A stretch of 64,000 nt of DNA from Cokeromyces recurvatus (lineage: Eukaryota; Mucoromycota; Mucoromycetes; Mucorales; Mucoraceae): assembly GCF_025118155.1 (NCBI RefSeq), contig NW_026251419.1, positions 248,001 through 312,000 of the forward strand. The letters are read 5' to 3'. Positions 60,722-64,000 of the stretch are shown piece after piece; position 1 is the stretch's first letter, and the number at the start of each line of letters is the position of its first letter. A program made the translations under genes and the position numbers. The notes under the pieces are model-generated. The model was not told where the DNA came from, searched no databases, and saw only the letters and a list, made by a program, of their open reading frames with translations.

Positions 60722-61649
60722 TTCCAGAAAATTTAAAAGATATAGTTTAGATATGATAGTAATAATATATTGTATTGATAGGCGTTGTTGTTGTTCTTTA
60801 TGATTAGTCTTGATTTCAGTATCAAATTTGTTTAGTGTATCAACCAAAATACTCTTAATATGATAAACATTATTATACGTAAATCAGTATTATATATCAT
60901 ATTCTCCCTTTTATACATGCATGCTTTACTAATAAACCGAGCAGCTTTTAAAATAAGATGTTACTATCCTATAATAAACTTTTTTTTTTGAGGATTATTA
61001 AGATAGCAACGTTTTTGTCATTTCTTATTGTTAAATAAGCACATGATTATTATTACTATTAGCAGTAATGATACCAAAAAGAGCGGGAGAGTGGGGTAGG
61101 TAGGTCTAGAGACTGATTGATAATATTCTTCCTTCTTCCTCTTTTTGACTACTACAAATAGCACACATAGAGAGCAGCTATATTATAAATTTCTTTACAT
61201 CTATTATCATCATTTAATACTTTCTGATCATGCTTTCTCTTCTTGTAGTTTAAAGTCATGAATAGTTTAGTAGGCTTATCAGTTGTCTTTTTTTTTTTTT
61301 GATTTATAAAAAAAAAGATAGTATAGTATATAATCTGACTTTAAATATTTACGCGACATTGGGGTTCCAAAAAAAAAAAAAAAAAAAAAAAACCACTCAT
61401 CTCCCCTTAATAACTGAAACACCATTTTTTTTTTTTTTTAAAAAAAAAAATAAAAATAAAAAGGATGATCCATTTATAACTAATATTCATCGTTTTAATT
61501 ATTGTTCTTTGCTAGATTAAATAACTAACAACGACAGTAAAATATGAACCAATAAAATGTCGTTATTATCTATTTATTTATTTATTTATTTTTTTAAGGA
61601 AAACAAATTAGTGGTGAAAATAGCGCTATTTTTTTTTTTTTAGACCATT
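60216..61649. other. 1.4 kb intergenic region
   Basis: Divergent spacer between GDP-mannose pyrophosphorylase and the next plus-strand gene. Contains a T31 run (60690-60720), A24 (61369-61392) and several T runs. No gene recognised. Confidence 0.45.
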
Positions 61650-62769
61650 ATGAATACAAATGAACTACTAAATACTCTAAATATAATTCAAACTAAAATA
61701 AAGCAATGCCAAGAACAAAAAAGAGAAATAACGAGAAAAGTAAAATAAAAAAAAAAACTTCAATATTATTTATTAAGGCAAAAAAAAAAACTTCATGTTA
61801 TCTTTAATAGATGACTAGAAAACAAGCATTGTTAAACGACTCTCAAAATATATTAAGAAATGATCTTCAGCATGCACTTGAGGAAGACTTTATAAAAAAG
61901 AATACCAAAATATCTAATAATCAACATTTGAAATTAAATCATGTACATGGTTGGATACGTGATAAACGTATTTGGATTCAAGCTGAAGGGCTCCCATTGT
62001 AAACCAACACACTGATTTATTACTAAATGCATAAACTAATTCACACTTTCTTTCAAGATCAAACCATAGAATTGATCAGGCATATTTAAGCTGCTTACCT
62101 AATATTTTTTACCTGAAACAGTATGTCTAAATAAAGGACACGATTTGAACTTGTTCCTTACCTTCGATTATAATCATCATTTATCATCACTACCACCCAA
62201 TCAATTTCAAATTTATTGTATTTATGACTATGAAAATGAAAAACATGTCACTGAAGCATATCCAATTGAATGGAAATCTCCAGATGATTTAACCTGGTTA
62301 GTATGTCTTGATAATGAAGATGATAGCTTATTCACTAAAATACATACATATAATAATAGAGTCATTATCAATCTCACATTCTATTTTGCAAGCTTATTTC
62401 CCTTGTCATATATCCATTATAAAAGATGAATTACAGAATACAAAGGTAGATAATCATATACAAAAATTGACAACACGAATAAATTTTTATTTGAAAATAG
62501 AATATCCAATTTTTAAATGATAAAGTAGCAGTCACTTTGGATCAAACTGTACTTATTCATTATCATCAAACTCATGTGATTGATCTTTACGGTCTCTCTA
62601 TGTCCCATATCTTATCATCTTCTTTAATCACGAACAAGCATATCATCACTAACAAACGAGTCCTCAAAATTTAATCGTCGCTCTCGGTCACACTTCATTT
62701 AATTCTAAAGCACGTGCTACCAGTTGCTATGCAATTGAGCCAAATCAAGCAATAATAAAATTAAAATAA
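61650..62769 (+). CDS. Hypothetical multi-exon protein, frame-broken
   Basis: Starts MNTNELLNTLNIIQTKIKQC (helical), splices near 61741-61810 to TRKQALLNDSQNILRNDLQHALEED and LNHVHGWIRDKRIWIQAEG. Later segments, in different frames, look coding: LPPNQFQIYCIYDYENEKHV and IEWKSPDDLTWLVCLDNEDDSLF (about 62175-62340), DKVAVTLDQTVLIHYHQTHVIDLYGLS (about 62521-62600) and LIVALGHTSFNSKARATSCYAIEPNQ (about 62670-62756). Joining needs several one-base repairs or unplaced introns. No family recognised. It converges with TRP4. Extent and exon order are tentative. Confidence 0.4.
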
Positions 62770-62789
62770 AATAAAATAAAAAAAAGCTG

Positions 62790-62868
62790 GGGCTGGCTGG
62801 CTTGCTCGCTCACACACACACACACTCTCTCTCTCTCTTTGAGTTTAGTTTAGTTTAGTTTAGTTTAT
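62790..62868. repeat. Compound microsatellite (GGCT, CA, CT, TTTAG)
   Basis: Successive simple repeats: GGCTGGCTGGCTTGCT, a CA run, a CT run, then TTTAG about five times. It occupies the spacer between the convergent unknown gene and TRP4. Confidence 0.85.
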
Positions 62869-62876
62869 TTATGTAA

Positions 62877-63934
62877 TCACCTTTTTTCTTTTCTTGTCTC
62901 ATCTCTAAAGGATTCTAGCACTCGCTTTGCATTGCCTGACTTGATGGATTCACGGGCCTTTTCCACACCTTCTTTAAAATCACTGGCAATTCCAGCCATG
63001 ACTAAAAGAGCCGATGTGTTTAATAGTACGAAATTTAAAATGGGATCTTCATCGGATAATTGATTATTTAATAATTGATTCAAGATGTGAGCGTTTTCAT
63101 GACAATCACCCCCTTTGACTTGAGATAAAGGATAGGTTCTCTTTAATCCAAAATCGACAGTTGGATGTAATACGCCTGTCTTTATATCGTTGCCATCAAT
63201 TCTCCAATAATGCGTTTCACCTGCAGGACTAATCTCATCTAATCCCTCTGCACCACAGACGACTAAGCCCTCTTGCACACCTGTTAATCGAAGTGCATTC
63301 GCCATCAACGCTCCTATCTCAGGTGAGTGTACCCCTACTACCATCCGACTTGGTTTCGCTGGATTTGACATGGGCCCCAAGAGATAAAGACGGTGGGGAC
63401 GGCTATCTCCTTTCTCAACTTGGCTACATGCTTCATCGCTGGATGGAAAGTAGGTGAAAATAAAAAGCAAAAGTGAGTATGATCTAGGATATCCGCGACT
63501 TGATAAGGCTCAACTTGTGTAATAGCACATCCATGGGCCTCCATCAGATCCGCTGATCCTGATCGTGATGAGGCGGCTCGATTCCCATGTTTAGCTACCT
63601 TGGCCCCTGCCCCCGCTGCAACAATAGAGGCCGTTGTGGAGACATTGTAGGTATCATGGCCATCACCACCTGTACCAACGATATCCACCACCTGTCCTAC
63701 AAGCTGAGGATGGTGGTCGTAAGGGACAAGACAGGCATGGCTACGCATAGCTGTCGCACAAGCTGCCACCACTTGTGGATCTTTGTCCTTTTCTTGAAGT
63801 TTTAAAGAAATGAGAAAGGCAGAGATTTGGCTTGAGGTGGCCGATCCTTGCATTATCTGATGCATCGCTCTTTCTGCATCCTCTGGAGAGAATTGTGTTG
63901 GTTCATGAACAAGTTTTTTTATAATCGTCTTCAT
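62877..63934 (-). CDS. Anthranilate phosphoribosyltransferase (TRP4/TrpD)
   Basis: Second step of tryptophan synthesis: joins anthranilate to PRPP. The ATG is at 63934 (MKTIIKKLVHEPTQFSPEDAE). The N-terminal helical domain is followed by VVDIVGTGGDGHDTYNVST, the PRPP/Mg binding motif with GTGGD, then AKVAKHGNRAASSRSGSADLMEAHG, HPAMKHVAKLRKEI, LLGPMSNPAKPSRMVVGVHS, LVVCGAEGLDEISPAGETHYW and VLLNTSALLVMAG. It ends in a Lys/Arg-rich tail at 62877. About 352 aa when continuous, normal. At about 63385 a single A is missing: as written VPTVFISWG breaks the frame, one more A gives TVFNLLGPMSNP, the family sequence. No intron. A GGA-rich, A-rich leader (63938-64000) precedes it. Confidence 0.93.
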
Positions 63935-64000
63935 CAAAAAAAGAAAAAAGAAAAAAAAAAGGAGGAGGAGGAGGGAGTTCTTTAAAAGTCAAACGTAGAT

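Overview
The window is nuclear DNA of a filamentous fungus, most likely an early-diverging Mucoromycota (Mucorales-type) genome. Support for this: very AT-rich sequence (about 30% GC by eye), genes split by many short GT-AG introns of about 50-90 nt, long A/T homopolymers, and a gene set that is fungal throughout (SVF1-like, CreC/WDR20-like, SNA4/PMP3-like, TM9 nonaspanin, BAR-PH-ArfGAP-ankyrin, SPX). No rRNA or tRNA gene, CRISPR array or bacterial operon was seen. The species cannot be named from the sequence alone.

Layout. 1-12.6 kb is gene-dense: condensin subunit CND3/CAP-G (-, runs off the left edge), a TM9 nonaspanin (+), PEX11 (+), a COPI-associated TVP15-like membrane protein (-), a small coiled-coil protein (-), an unrecognised protein (-), a 3-methyladenine DNA glycosylase (-) and a MATE transporter (-). 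13-27 kb carries plus-strand genes: an SNA4/PMP3-like proteolipid, pyruvate carboxylase, an ACAP-type ArfGAP, and an RG-rich protein with a C-terminal ASX-homology (DEUBAD-like) domain. 27.0-34.7 kb is a 7.7 kb stretch without a convincing gene; it holds two 45-bp terminal-inverted-repeat-like sequences 1.1 kb apart. 34.7-39.6 kb (-) holds a tryptophan-motif low-complexity protein and an SVF1-like lipocalin. 40-43.6 kb (+) holds a CreC/WDR20 WD40 protein and a SWIRM protein. 43.8-45.9 kb (-) is a phosphoserine phosphatase whose N-terminus is an SPX domain. After a 2.5 kb spacer come an HNH-like protein (+) and the TREX-2 scaffold SAC3/GANP (+), then an unknown gene (-), a decayed Tc1/mariner-type transposase fragment (-), GDP-mannose pyrophosphorylase (-), a broken-up unknown gene (+) and anthranilate phosphoribosyltransferase TRP4 (-).

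The genes are mostly unrelated housekeeping functions: chromosome condensation, mRNA export, DNA repair, Golgi/endosome trafficking, peroxisome proliferation, anaplerosis, serine and tryptophan synthesis, and cell-wall sugar-nucleotide supply. Two of them (WDR20-like and ASX-homology) belong to families that act as deubiquitinase cofactors.

A window-wide oddity is that many otherwise well conserved genes carry 1-2 nt frame breaks, mostly apparent single-base losses in short homopolymers, while others (TM9, PEX11, COPI-associated, GDP-mannose pyrophosphorylase) read cleanly. Consensus indel errors in a draft assembly explain this better than mass pseudogenisation. The most interesting biological observations are the SPX-ACT-phosphoserine phosphatase fusion, a 53-nt poly(A) insertion flanked by an 8-bp direct repeat exactly at an exon/intron border of the WDR20-like gene, and the candidate 1.1 kb inverted-repeat element inside the gene desert.
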